Assembly: GCA_029251865.1 (NCBI GenBank)
Contig: JAQXCN010000058.1
Span: 1-56,308, forward strand
Reading direction: 5' to 3'
Source of the DNA: Crocinitomicaceae bacterium
Lineage (GTDB): Bacteria > Bacteroidota > Bacteroidia > Flavobacteriales_D > Crocinitomicaceae
Length of the DNA: 56,308 nucleotides
Both the position numbers and the translations under genes were made by a program. The notes below the pieces were generated by a model, which saw only the letters and a program-made list of their open reading frames with translations, was not told the origin of the DNA and did not search any database. Shown piece after piece: positions 1 to 9,221 of this stretch; position 1 is the first letter of the stretch; each line of letters begins with the position of its first letter.

Positions 1-264
1 GATGATTTTATTGATTGTTATTCAAAAGCCAATACCGATACGGTACTTCCTCAGCATGACTTCATTGCCATAATGACCTGTTCTGATGCTGATGACAATT
101 GTCCATTGGTTCCAGGAGCGAAAAAACGATTCTCAACAACGTATGACGACCCTAAAGCCTTCGATGATTCTGCGAATCCAGTTGAACATTATAAAGAAAG
201 AAGCTTGCAGATTGCGCAAGAGGCGCTCTATACTTTTTACTATTTATCGAAGCTTAGGTCCTAA
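1..264 (+). CDS. ArsC / low-molecular-weight tyrosine phosphatase-like protein (C-terminal part)
   Basis: The reading frame is open from the first base of the window and stops at TAA 262-264, so only the last 87 residues are present and the catalytic N-terminus lies outside. The visible part contains MTCSDADDNCPLVPG followed by YDDPKAFDD, which resembles the cysteine/proline stretch and the D-D-P segment near the end of arsenate reductases and related low-molecular-weight protein-tyrosine phosphatases of Bacteroidota. The family detoxifies arsenate or removes phosphate from proteins; which applies here cannot be decided. The stop overlaps the stop of the convergent pseudouridine synthase gene. 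An internal ATG at 73 is unlikely to be the true start because the family pattern continues upstream of it. Confidence 0.7.
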   Translation, partial: DDFIDCYSKANTDTVLPQHDFIAIMTCSDADDNCPLVPGAKKRFSTTYDDPKAFDDSANPVEHYKERSLQIAQEALYTFYYLSKLRS

Positions 265-938
265 TTAATCGATTTAAAAAGATTCCAGAAAGTATTTTCA
301 GGTAATGGAGCCGTAATCGAAATAGGTTCTTTTGTTGTGGGGTGAGAGAAACTTAGTTTTCTCGCATGCAGACAAATAGAGCCATCATTATTTGATCTTT
401 TTGCACCATATTTTAAATCGCCCTTGATACAGCAACCTATTTTGGAGAATTGAGTCCTGATTTGGTGGTGTCTGCCTGTTTCTAGTTCAACTTCCACAAG
501 GTGGTAGCGCTCAGAGGAGGAGAGAAGACGGTAATGTAATATGGCTTCCTTTGCACCTTTTGTATCCTTGAAGGTCACGTAGCTTTTGTTCTGCTTCTCG
601 TTTTTCTTTAGATAATTCACAAGCTTACCCTCTGAATTTGGCGGTTTGTTTTCTAGAATAGCCCAATAGATTTTGTTCGTTTCTTTATCTCTAAACTGCT
701 TGTTCATACGTTCCAGTCCTTTACTGGTTCGCGCAAATAAAATAACACCGCTTGTTGGTCGATCCAACCGATGAATGACCCCACAGAATACGTTTCCCGG
801 TTTTTTATACTTTTCCTTTAGGTAGGCCTTTATGGTATCAGGCATTGTGGTGTCACCGGTCCGATCACCCTGTACAATTTCTGAAGATTTTTTATTGACG
901 GCAATTAAATGATTGTCTTCGTATAATACTTTTTTGAT
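261..938 (-). CDS. RluA-family RNA pseudouridine synthase
   Basis: This enzyme class isomerises uridine to pseudouridine in rRNA or tRNA. The signature HRLDRPTSGV, with its catalytic aspartate, is present, as is RHHQIRTQF further on. The first in-frame ATG (843-845) is too late: the frame continues upstream with typical family sequence (VLYEDNHLIAVNK and VQGDRTGDT) back to a stop at 957-959. No ATG, GTG or TTG lies in that upstream part. The best candidate start is an ATC at 936-938, five bases after the ccsBA stop, giving a normal N-terminus and about 225 residues. Either a non-canonical start is used or one base is wrong. The family assignment is firm, the exact target is not, and no S4 domain is seen. 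Confidence 0.85.
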   Translation of the reverse strand: MKKVLYEDNHLIAVNKKSSEIVQGDRTGDTTMPDTIKAYLKEKYKKPGNVFCGVIHRLDRPTSGVILFARTSKGLERMNKQFRDKETNKIYWAILENKPPNSEGKLVNYLKKNEKQNKSYVTFKDTKGAKEAILHYRLLSSSERYHLVEVELETGRHHQIRTQFSKIGCCIKGDLKYGAKRSNNDGSICLHARKLSFSHPTTKEPISITAPLPENTFWNLFKSIN

Positions 939-943
939 AGCTG

Positions 944-3900
944 CTAGTTTTTGCGATTAAGCTTTATTTTTTTTCTCACGAATATAAATATGCTTAATAG
1001 GACGAAATTCACAAAAAAGATAATCATAATAATTTGCCATGCTGAGAAAGTAGCATCATAATCATAGCTTGGAGATCCATGCAATAGTTTTAACCCCGAA
1101 AAACCTATTGAAAAAATCACACCGATTTTCATGTTTGAATGGTCGATGTTATTCTTGAAATAGGAGAATCTCAAAAATGAAACCATACTAAATATTTGAA
1201 AGATTAGAAGAGTATATCCAATCCAATTTGGGATGTCTCCTAAACCTTCTCCTTGTGCATAAGAATGTAACCCGACAAGCACGAAGTTCACGCCGAAAAA
1301 AGTAAACAGTATGGCCGAATACCCCCAAAATGCCACTAGATTAAAGGTGAATTTACTCTTCAATCCTGGAATAAATCGGAGGTGAAGAATCACCGCATAT
1401 ACCAATACTGAAACCAATGCCCATGTTTCTTTTGGATCCCATCCCCAATAACGACCCCAGGATTCATTCGCCCATATCCCTCCCAGGAAAGTCCCAATAG
1501 TAAGCATAAACAGACCTATAGTCATCGTCATTTCAGAAACATAGGTAAGCTCGTTTATATTCCTTTTGATAATTTCTGTGTTGTTTTTAGTTTGTATAGT
1601 ATATAAAATGAGATTGAGTAAGCCCAATATACAGGCAAGTCCCAAAAAGCCATAGCTTCCCGTGATGACTGCTACGTGTATCATTAACCAATAGGATTTA
1701 AGTACGGGTTGTAGCGGCGTAATTTCTGGATCGAGAAGATTCATTTCTGTGACAAAAATCATTAATGCTGCAAGTATTGCTGTGCCCGCAATAACGACTG
1801 CGTTTTTTCTAGAAAAGAAAAAACCGGCAAGCATACTGACCCAAGCAATAAAGACAACAGCCTCATATCCGTTACTCCATGGAGCGTGGCCAGAAATAAG
1901 CCATCGCATCGCCAAACCGGATGCATGAAAAAGAAAGAAGCCAATCAAGGCCACAAACATTACTTTTCTCAGTAATTCGAATACTTTAGGGGATTTGGAT
2001 AGGAATATTTTAATGAAAAATAAAATTAACATGAGCAGACCTATGAGGCCATATCCTTGGTAGGTTGTTTTGAAAACATCCAATTTATTGTATGCGATTT
2101 CTAGGTTAACAATTCGTTCAGAAGGAACTATGTTTTTGGAGACCTTCCTCTGGATCGTTTTGAGTTTTTTTAGCGAAACTCCTGCGTTTTTTAAGTCCTC
2201 TTCGTATATGGATTGAAAGTAATTCAGAGCAGCTACTACGCTCAAGGAGTCGGAGGAGCGTCTTACATCCATGTTAAGAGGGGAGGTCCACGAGTTGTTC
2301 AAATCATTTGCAATAGGAATCAACTTCATATATTCCCAAGAAATGATGCTATACGTAACTTGAAAACGTTCTTTAAACTTAATTATCTTTTTATCGAATT
2401 CATCTCTTTTGGATTCAAGTTTTTGAAAACTTTTAGCATATGCTTTTTCCCATTTAAACTGACCTGTTGAATCCAATATTGATTGATAAGAAACATGTTT
2501 CTCTAGACTCAACCTTTTTTGAAGCACTCGATCGACGTAAATCATTTTTTGATTCATCCAGTAGGCTGGATACATATGCATGCTTACTATCGTTTGAACA
2601 GCATTGTAGGTTTTATCTTTTTCTTGATATTTTTTTTCACGGTGAATTTTTCTTAAAAGCTGGTCACATAACGTATGTGCAGGTATGATTCTACCTTCAA
2701 AACTTTGCACGAGAAGTGTTGCGAATTCATCAGCGGACGCCTCATCAAGAATTTTATACGTTTCCCCATTAATAATTGCTTTTTCTGTATTCTCTGTTTT
2801 TGGATTTTCTTTTTCTGTATGATTGTGCGCAGCGTGGTCATGTCCCGCATGGTCATGATCATCTTGAGCTCGAATTTCAGGAGGTAGGGTGCCCATTAAA
2901 AATAAAGCCAAAAGAACGCCCATTTTTTTTGTTTTTAAGTTTTTAAGTTTCGTGTTAAGTAATTTAAATCTACCTGTTGGCGCAATTATGGATAAAATCA
3001 TTCCAATGGCCATTAGTAAGTAGCCGAGGTATGTAATGTTTGTACCCCATTTGTCATAATTTACACTAAGAACAGTGCCTTCTTCATTTTCGGGTGTTTT
3101 TGGATCATCAAGGGTGTAGCTTGACTGAAAAAAGCGATAACCTTCATAATCCATAACGTGATTCATAAAGATTCGTTTGTTCCATTTTGTATTGTTTTTC
3201 TCGTCTATTAGAGTGACCTCACTCGCAAAAGAAGATGGTGAATCTGAACCGGGATATTTGTCGAGTTGAAAGTCTCTACATAGTATTTTGTAAGGTATAG
3301 GTTTCCTAATAGAGCCGTATTCGAGTTGAATACGGAGTTGGTTATATTCAAATGTGTTTGGTACGGGAACTGTTCCCATTCCTCCTCTTAGCGTCACTAC
3401 TTTTGGAGGTAGTTTTGTAAGGACATCACTAACGTTTACTGTAAGATAATCCGCTCCTCTTTTTTTATTTCCGGAATGGATAAGTGCTTTTTCTGCGTGA
3501 TCATATATGTTTTTGATTACAAACTGGTTGTCACCGATTTGGTAAAGCGTGGTCGTCTTTAAGGTAGTCCACGTGCCCTCTTTGTATTCTAAGTATAATG
3601 AGTCCGGTGGCGACTGACCTGTTTGCCTCGCTTTTCGCATTTCACTCATCGCCAAAGAACGCATCGGAACGGTAGAGGTTATTTTCAATTCACCATTTTC
3701 CTCTGTGATCTGAATACCCATTTCTAGTTTCTTAGCACCGTAAATAAGGGGTACACCACCGATCATAATAGATTCGTTATCACCAAGATAGTTGGACTCC
3801 ATTCCCTCAGTTACAATATCTAATACTTTCGAATTTAGTTTTTTATTTATTCGAAAAGAGTCAATGCATTTTGCTTTGAAGTCAAGGTATTGAACCTTGA

Positions 3901-4405
3901 TTTTGTTATTTGGAAGTTCCACTACAGTTGAGAAGTCGTTTCCAAAGCCGTGCGTGTACTCGGATAGGAACTTTTTTACGCCCTTGATTTCTGTCGTTTT
4001 GCTTGTTGTATCTGTAACCTTGATGAGTAGGTGGGGGTCGGATGTGTAAATGAAGTCAGCAGTTTTTCCTTCACCAACAACCATGATGCCTTCAAAACTC
4101 ACAAATCTGGTTATTGCTGACCCGAGAAGTATAATCAAAAAGGAGAGGTGAAAGGATAACACTGCAATCTTTTCCCGCTGAAACATTTTGTATCTGTAGA
4201 TATTTGAAATAAGGTTTAATCCAAGAAATAACAAAAGGAATTCAAACCATGTTGCGTTGTAGATTAAGATTTTAGCTGCTTGAATACCATGCGTGGATTC
4301 AATAAAAGTTGCAAGACCTATAGACGTTAGAAAAGCAAAAAGACCTAAAGTCATAGCCTTCATTGAAAAAAGTGCTCGAATTACTGTGTTTAGCTTATTT
4401 GTCAT
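944..4405 (-). CDS. ccsBA: fused cytochrome c biogenesis protein ResB-CcsA (system II)
   Basis: This large membrane protein (1153 residues from ATG 4405; a TTG three codons earlier is possible) exports haem and attaches it to apocytochromes c. The N-terminus is ResB-like, with membrane segments near residues 15-110 and the ATFIES and IYNATWFEF patterns, followed by a long periplasmic domain. A histidine-rich stretch (residues about 515-533) sits after a membrane segment near 460-510. The C-terminal third is CcsA, with many membrane helices and the haem-handling tryptophan-rich motif WGWDPKETW at about 987-995. One polypeptide replaces the usual two subunits, as is common in Bacteroidota. It is followed after five bases by the probable start of the pseudouridine synthase gene. 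Confidence 0.93.
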   Translation of the reverse strand: MTNKLNTVIRALFSMKAMTLGLFAFLTSIGLATFIESTHGIQAAKILIYNATWFEFLLLFLGLNLISNIYRYKMFQREKIAVLSFHLSFLIILLGSAITRFVSFEGIMVVGEGKTADFIYTSDPHLLIKVTDTTSKTTEIKGVKKFLSEYTHGFGNDFSTVVELPNNKIKVQYLDFKAKCIDSFRINKKLNSKVLDIVTEGMESNYLGDNESIMIGGVPLIYGAKKLEMGIQITEENGELKITSTVPMRSLAMSEMRKARQTGQSPPDSLYLEYKEGTWTTLKTTTLYQIGDNQFVIKNIYDHAEKALIHSGNKKRGADYLTVNVSDVLTKLPPKVVTLRGGMGTVPVPNTFEYNQLRIQLEYGSIRKPIPYKILCRDFQLDKYPGSDSPSSFASEVTLIDEKNNTKWNKRIFMNHVMDYEGYRFFQSSYTLDDPKTPENEEGTVLSVNYDKWGTNITYLGYLLMAIGMILSIIAPTGRFKLLNTKLKNLKTKKMGVLLALFLMGTLPPEIRAQDDHDHAGHDHAAHNHTEKENPKTENTEKAIINGETYKILDEASADEFATLLVQSFEGRIIPAHTLCDQLLRKIHREKKYQEKDKTYNAVQTIVSMHMYPAYWMNQKMIYVDRVLQKRLSLEKHVSYQSILDSTGQFKWEKAYAKSFQKLESKRDEFDKKIIKFKERFQVTYSIISWEYMKLIPIANDLNNSWTSPLNMDVRRSSDSLSVVAALNYFQSIYEEDLKNAGVSLKKLKTIQRKVSKNIVPSERIVNLEIAYNKLDVFKTTYQGYGLIGLLMLILFFIKIFLSKSPKVFELLRKVMFVALIGFFLFHASGLAMRWLISGHAPWSNGYEAVVFIAWVSMLAGFFFSRKNAVVIAGTAILAALMIFVTEMNLLDPEITPLQPVLKSYWLMIHVAVITGSYGFLGLACILGLLNLILYTIQTKNNTEIIKRNINELTYVSEMTMTIGLFMLTIGTFLGGIWANESWGRYWGWDPKETWALVSVLVYAVILHLRFIPGLKSKFTFNLVAFWGYSAILFTFFGVNFVLVGLHSYAQGEGLGDIPNWIGYTLLIFQIFSMVSFLRFSYFKNNIDHSNMKIGVIFSIGFSGLKLLHGSPSYDYDATFSAWQIIMIIFFVNFVLLSIFIFVRKKIKLNRKN

Positions 4406-4509
4406 CGTCTGCAAAAATAAGCATTACTTACCGATACAATTGTATTAGCATACCGGTTTTTGAAGATTATTAAACGGAGATTTGTTCTGATTCTACTTGT
4501 TTCTATGCC

Positions 4510-4998
4510 TTAGTTGTTGACTGTGTCAGCACTCCAACCGTATATCGCTGGGTTTTTCCCCCCCATTGGTCGAAGATACGAAGAAAGCTGTCCTCTGTGA
4601 TGGATAACGTCATTTAAAAAGAACCACATCATTTTAAACCTTGGCATTTCTGCGAAAGGATTACCTCCAACAGAAAGTGAGACCATTACATTGTCCCATT
4701 TTTCAATACTGTAAGATTCTAAAATATTAAGTGCTTCTTTCCAGTTTTTTTCTAATCTCATAGCAAGTTCATCAGCAGTCGAAAACGGAAACGAAAGTTT
4801 CTCATCACAATGTTCGTTTTGAAGGATGATACTGAAATCATAAACATGAGCTGCGATATGCTCAGCAATTTCATAAGCTGTTCTGTTAATAGGATGTGGG
4901 GTGTATTCTAGAGAATTTGTAGGCATGGATCGGATCGTTTCAACCGTTGCTTTCATTTCACTTGAAAAACAAGCCTTAAAAAATTCTAGATTTGTCAT
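4510..4998 (-). CDS. DinB-like four-helix putative metalloprotein
   Basis: The 162-residue protein matches the DinB/YfiT superfamily in length and pattern: an AEHIAAH segment (His47, His51) in the second helix and DVIHHRGQ (His133, His134) in the last, which supply the usual metal-binding histidines. Members act as metal-dependent thiol transferases or remain uncharacterised, so no substrate is claimed. The start ATG at 4996-4998 is the only good one. It is divergent from the H-NOX gene across a 212-base spacer and convergent with nothing, followed downstream by ccsBA in the same direction after about 100 bases. Confidence 0.75.
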   Translation of the reverse strand: MTNLEFFKACFSSEMKATVETIRSMPTNSLEYTPHPINRTAYEIAEHIAAHVYDFSIILQNEHCDEKLSFPFSTADELAMRLEKNWKEALNILESYSIEKWDNVMVSLSVGGNPFAEMPRFKMMWFFLNDVIHHRGQLSSYLRPMGGKNPAIYGWSADTVNN

Positions 4999-5155
4999 AG
5001 TACAAGGTTTTAGCTGAATGCAAAATTAACCTTCGGATTCGGCGATAATCAAGCGAGTTCATCATTTTTTGCAGAACTAAGTTGAATGCACTAGAGGTGA
5101 CTACGTATAAACACTTAGTGCGCGAGATGTCTAAGGCGTAAGGTCTTAAATTATT

Positions 5156-5186
5156 TTTTTTTAAGTCGTTGCTTTATGTAACTTTG
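5156..5186 (+). promoter_or_regulatory. candidate Bacteroidota promoter for the H-NOX locus
   Basis: A perfect -7 element TAACTTTG (5179-5186) fits the TAnnTTTG consensus. Nineteen bases upstream is TTTT (5156-5159), one mismatch from the -33 TTTG. Transcription would begin near 5193 and leave a leader of about 18 bases before the H-NOX ATG at 5211. Placement is by consensus only. Confidence 0.5.
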
Positions 5187-5210
5187 GGAGGCTATTAAAT
5201 CACACAATCT

Positions 5211-5753
5211 ATGTATGGACTCGTAAATAAGGCAATCAAAGAATTAGTTGTCGATAACCATGGCCAAGAAAAATGGCTGGAGATTTGCTCAGAGGCTGGA
5301 TTTGAAGAATCCGATTTTATTTCTTTAAGTCCATATCCGGATAAACTTACGTATGACCTTGTCGGTGCTGCGAGTAAGGTGCTTAAGGCAGACTCCAAAG
5401 ATATCTTAGAGGCCTTTGGTGAATACTGGATTTTGTACACAGCGGATCAAGGTTATGGAGACCTGCTTGACCTTTCAGGGTCATCTTTTGTAGAGTTCTT
5501 GGGTAATTTAGATATGTTGCATCTGAGAATTAATAACATGATGCCTGAGTTGAAAGCGCCTCTTTTTTCAACACAAAATGAGACAGATTCATCTGTTGAG
5601 TTGCTATACAAATCTCATAGAAAAGGTATGGTTCCAATGCTACGAGGATTAATAAAGGGTCTTGGTAAACGGTTTGATATGGTCGTTAATATCCAAGAAG
5701 TTGAATCAAAAGCAACAGAATCGAAAGGTCTGTGTTTCAAAATCACGTGGTAA
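5211..5753 (+). CDS. H-NOX haem nitric-oxide sensor protein
   Basis: This stand-alone haem NO/oxygen-binding protein has 180 residues, the usual length. The proximal haem ligand is His104 (in DMLHLRI), with a conserved proline at 117, and the haem-propionate clamp Y-x-S-x-R is intact at Tyr133, Ser135 and Arg137. The position that carries an oxygen-stabilising tyrosine in O2-binding members (five residues after the arginine) is Pro142 here, so the pocket should favour NO over O2. Family knowledge: stand-alone H-NOX proteins control a partner histidine kinase or cyclic-di-GMP enzyme encoded next door. Here a histidine kinase follows after 25 bases, so it is the likely partner. Confidence 0.93.
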   Translation: MYGLVNKAIKELVVDNHGQEKWLEICSEAGFEESDFISLSPYPDKLTYDLVGAASKVLKADSKDILEAFGEYWILYTADQGYGDLLDLSGSSFVEFLGNLDMLHLRINNMMPELKAPLFSTQNETDSSVELLYKSHRKGMVPMLRGLIKGLGKRFDMVVNIQEVESKATESKGLCFKITW

Positions 5754-5778
5754 TTAAGCCAAAATTTGAATTTAAGAT

Positions 5779-8700
5779 TTGACCAGAAAAATATTTCCAA
5801 AGAACATAATAGATGAAGTAAAGGTTCAAGCCGAAAGAGTTTTGGAGCTTACTAAAAAGCTGTGTGCCATTCATGATGTATTTCTTTGCTTTGGTGACAA
5901 AAATGAAATACATTTTATGCCTAATGAGCCGCCAATAAAAAATGTTTTTTTAGAGCTTCATGGAAAGGTAATACAGACAGGCCAACACCAAATAATTAGT
6001 AAGCCGGATTTTGATCTAACTTCATTTTACAGTTTACCTATTATAAATTCAGAGGGAAATATTTTGGGTTCAATTTGTCTTGTGAATAAGAAAAAAATCA
6101 GTTTAGACAGTTTTCAAATAGAAACACTTGACTTATATGTTCAAAGGTTAGTTTTCTTACTTTCCCCATATAACGTGGGCTCTCCAGAAAGAAATGCTTC
6201 TGTCCTACTTAATACCTCCTCTCCTTACTTTTTTAAAGTCAATCAGGTACTCGAAGTCATGGAAATAGGGGTTAATTTCCGAAAGTCAATACCAGAAATA
6301 AAAAGTGGTGATAGTTTATTTAAGTATTTCCAAATTGATAAAAAAGATACCATTGAGGATCTGAAAATTGAAGAATTATGGTTCAGTAGAATGCATTTTT
6401 TAGATCTAAGGGGACTTAAGCAACGATATAAGTTTACAGCCAAGGAATCAGAGGGCTATATTTACATTTTGGCGGCTCCAATTGTAAATTCGAAATTTGC
6501 TCTCAAAAGTTATAACGTCACCGTAAATGACTTTCCTTTACATGACACTATTGCTGAATACCTGTTCCTTGAACAAACCTCAAGGAAGAGTCTAGAGGAA
6601 TCTAGAATTATTACACAAAACATCATTGCTAAAAACAAAGAAATTGTCAGAATTCAGAAGGAAAATGAGGCGCTTTCAAAGTTTCCTGAACAGAACCCAA
6701 ATCCTATTTTACGATTTGATTTAGATCTGAATTTAGTATATTCTAACGCAGCCTCCGAGGACTATTTTTTATCAGATTTTCAAATCAAAAATGGATATTT
6801 AGGGGAGAGCGCGTTACGTTCAAGATTGAATGAAATAATAACTTCTGATAAGAGGCACCATCATTTTTTTATTGACGCAAAGTTACACTACTATTCAGTT
6901 ACAATAGCTCTAATTACTGAGCTGGGCTATTTGAATATGTATGCGCACGATATTACGGGATATCGAGAACGAAATGAACGAAATCAAACCGCCTTAAAGG
7001 AATTAAATTCAAAGGTTGAAACACAACGCGAGTTTTATGAGTTTATTTTAAACAATCTCCCTGCAGATGTCGCCGTTTTTGATAAAAATCATAAATATGT
7101 TTTTATAAATCCAAAAGGAATTCAGGACGAAAAGGTTAGGGATTACATGATTGGGAAAGATGATTATGACTACTGCCGCTTAAAGGGTGTTCCAAGTGAA
7201 ATGGCAGATAAAAGGCGTGCATTATTTAATGAAGTATTACGTTCCAAAAAGAGTAAAATTTGGGTTGACGACCTTATTAATAAAGAAGGTATTCGGAATG
7301 TGATTCATCGTACAATGGGTCCACTGTTTGATGAAAAAGGTGAAGTTCGTTTTGTTATTGGGTATGGTATGGAAATAACGCAACGTGTGACCGCGGAAGA
7401 AGAGAATGTGAGGTTGTCTTTAGTTGCTAAAAACACCAATAATGGGGTTTTAATGTTGGATACAGAAATGATGATAACATGGGCAAACCAAGCTATGATC
7501 GATCGGTCTGGATACAGCTTAGAGGAAATGCTGGGTAGAAATCCAAGAGAGTTTATTTCAAATGGTACAGAATCTCAAGAATTGAAAAGGTTAAAAGAGG
7601 CCATAAAACTAAAGCAAAATGTGGAAGTTGAAATGCTTCATTCTGATAAAAGTGGTTCTGAATACTATGTTTCTTTGAATTTACAACCTCTTTTTGATGC
7701 AAACAACATGCATAGCGGTTTTATGATGGTGGAGTTTGATATTACGGAACGAATCTCAAGTGAAAAAACAATTCAGAACCTCAACGTAAACCTTGAAAGG
7801 TTGGTTCAGGAAAAAACAGCCAAAAATATGGAATTGGCCTCATCTCTTCGTGACCAAGAAAAAATGGTTACTATTGGTGAATTGGCTTCTGGTGTTGCTC
7901 ATGATCTTAATACGCCACTTGGTGCTATAAAAAGTGGTACTGAAAATGTAAGCTACACCTTAGATGTTCTTTTCAAAAAACTTTTACCTCAAAGCTCTTC
8001 GGAAGATATAGAATATGCCTTTAATAGAGCTTCAAGAAGTGACTTCGAGCTTTTTGTTGGTGGTGTTCAGATGCGTAAAGAGCAAAGAGAGATTATGTCT
8101 TTCTTGACAACTCAGGATTCAGGTTTTTCAAATGACCAATTAAACGATATTGCAATACTGATGGTTAAAGCTCGTGTTAAGCCTGAAGACTCAAAAGAAA
8201 TTCAATTTATTTTGAGGTCACAAGCCCCCCTAGTCTTATTAGACCTCATCCACAATGTTAGACTCGTTTTTTCATTTATAAAAACAATTTCAACATCGGG
8301 TAATCGTGCAACCGAGGTTATTCAAAATCTTCGTTTATTCATAAGAGAGAAGCGTAACACGGCATCGGGAAATGTGAATATTAAGAACAATATTAATACG
8401 GTCCTAAATGTATTTAGTCACAAAATTAAAAACATTGTAGAACTGACTTTTGATATCGATAGTTCGATAAATATTAAGGGATATGATGTTCGTCTTTTTC
8501 AACTGTGGTCGAATTTAATCAAGAATGCATTGGAAAGTATGGAGGATCAGCAAGGACTGAAAACCTTGAAACTATACTCTGAAACAACCAAAGATGATTA
8601 CTTTATTACTGTTGAAAATAATGGTCCCGAGATTTCTGAAAAAAACCAAGTAAAAATCTTCAATAAGTTTTTTACCACCAAGGGTAAGAAAAAAGGTTCG

Positions 8701-8814
8701 GGCCTAGGATTAAATATTGTGAAAAATGTTCTAGAGGAGCACCAGGGGAGGGTTGTTTTGGAGTCAAATTCCAATTTCACACGTTTTATTATCAATTTTA
8801 AAAGAGAAAAATGA
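5779..8814 (+). CDS. soluble GAF-PAS sensor histidine kinase, likely H-NOX partner
   Basis: The protein has 1011 residues and no evident membrane segment. The start is TTG (5779-5781), since the first in-frame ATG would remove part of the N-terminal GAF-like domain (about 10-130). PAS domains follow near 303-395, 418-540 and 547-665, then a short coiled coil and the kinase core. The phospho-acceptor is His708 in GVAHDLNTPLG, the N-box is around Asn916 and the glycine-rich ATP lid GSGLGL starts at 973. About 140 residues separate the phospho-His helix from the second dimerisation helix, roughly 90 more than usual. Its stop overlaps the start of the receiver gene (ATGA), implying coupled translation. 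By position it should receive the H-NOX signal (inference). Confidence 0.92.
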   Translation: MTRKIFPKNIIDEVKVQAERVLELTKKLCAIHDVFLCFGDKNEIHFMPNEPPIKNVFLELHGKVIQTGQHQIISKPDFDLTSFYSLPIINSEGNILGSICLVNKKKISLDSFQIETLDLYVQRLVFLLSPYNVGSPERNASVLLNTSSPYFFKVNQVLEVMEIGVNFRKSIPEIKSGDSLFKYFQIDKKDTIEDLKIEELWFSRMHFLDLRGLKQRYKFTAKESEGYIYILAAPIVNSKFALKSYNVTVNDFPLHDTIAEYLFLEQTSRKSLEESRIITQNIIAKNKEIVRIQKENEALSKFPEQNPNPILRFDLDLNLVYSNAASEDYFLSDFQIKNGYLGESALRSRLNEIITSDKRHHHFFIDAKLHYYSVTIALITELGYLNMYAHDITGYRERNERNQTALKELNSKVETQREFYEFILNNLPADVAVFDKNHKYVFINPKGIQDEKVRDYMIGKDDYDYCRLKGVPSEMADKRRALFNEVLRSKKSKIWVDDLINKEGIRNVIHRTMGPLFDEKGEVRFVIGYGMEITQRVTAEEENVRLSLVAKNTNNGVLMLDTEMMITWANQAMIDRSGYSLEEMLGRNPREFISNGTESQELKRLKEAIKLKQNVEVEMLHSDKSGSEYYVSLNLQPLFDANNMHSGFMMVEFDITERISSEKTIQNLNVNLERLVQEKTAKNMELASSLRDQEKMVTIGELASGVAHDLNTPLGAIKSGTENVSYTLDVLFKKLLPQSSSEDIEYAFNRASRSDFELFVGGVQMRKEQREIMSFLTTQDSGFSNDQLNDIAILMVKARVKPEDSKEIQFILRSQAPLVLLDLIHNVRLVFSFIKTISTSGNRATEVIQNLRLFIREKRNTASGNVNIKNNINTVLNVFSHKIKNIVELTFDIDSSINIKGYDVRLFQLWSNLIKNALESMEDQQGLKTLKLYSETTKDDYFITVENNGPEISEKNQVKIFNKFFTTKGKKKGSGLGLNIVKNVLEEHQGRVVLESNSNFTRFIINFKREK

Positions 8815-9221
8815 GTCAGTTTAAGAACGCCGTCATATGTATTGATGATGACCCTATGATTCTTCAGGTTTTGGGTTTTCAAATGGAAAAGTATTTGGAT
8901 ACGTCAGATACATTAATAGAACTTTATACTGAGCCTTCCAAAGCACTCGGGGATATCAAATCACGTGTGTTTGATGATGTCGATATTCTTTTTTGCATAG
9001 TTGATTATCAAATGCCGCATATGTCTGGAGCGAAACTTATAAGGTCAATAAAGGAGACGCACCCAACAATACCTTGTGTTATGCTTTCTGGACAGGCTAA
9101 TTCCACTCAAATTGAAGCGCTTGAAAATGAAGGCTTATTAGAAATGTTTCTGCAAAAGCCATGGGAAGAATCAGATCTTAAAGGATGTCTTGAACAAATA
9201 AAAAAACGCCATGAAGATTAG
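8811..9221 (+). CDS. single-domain response regulator (receiver only)
   Basis: The 136-residue protein is a receiver domain with no output domain. The acidic pocket is Asp12-Asp13-Asp14, the phospho-acceptor Asp65 (VDYQMP), the conserved Ser93 (MLSGQ) and Lys116 (QKPW). It overlaps the upstream kinase gene by four bases and the downstream kinase gene by eleven, so the locus is probably one transcript. Lacking a DNA-binding or enzymatic domain, it must act by binding a protein partner or by passing phosphate on. It closely resembles the second receiver at 12606-13013 (shared CxDDDPxILQxLGFQ pattern), suggesting duplication of a kinase-receiver pair. Confidence 0.93.
   Translation: MSQFKNAVICIDDDPMILQVLGFQMEKYLDTSDTLIELYTEPSKALGDIKSRVFDDVDILFCIVDYQMPHMSGAKLIRSIKETHPTIPCVMLSGQANSTQIEALENEGLLEMFLQKPWEESDLKGCLEQIKKRHED

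Noticed and set aside
2213-2887. Plus-strand frames inside ccsBA
   Set aside because: They lie wholly within a well-supported minus-strand gene and have no family features.
4406-4414. TTG at 4414 as the start of ccsBA
   Set aside because: An ATG three codons later (4405) is the more likely start; the difference is minor.
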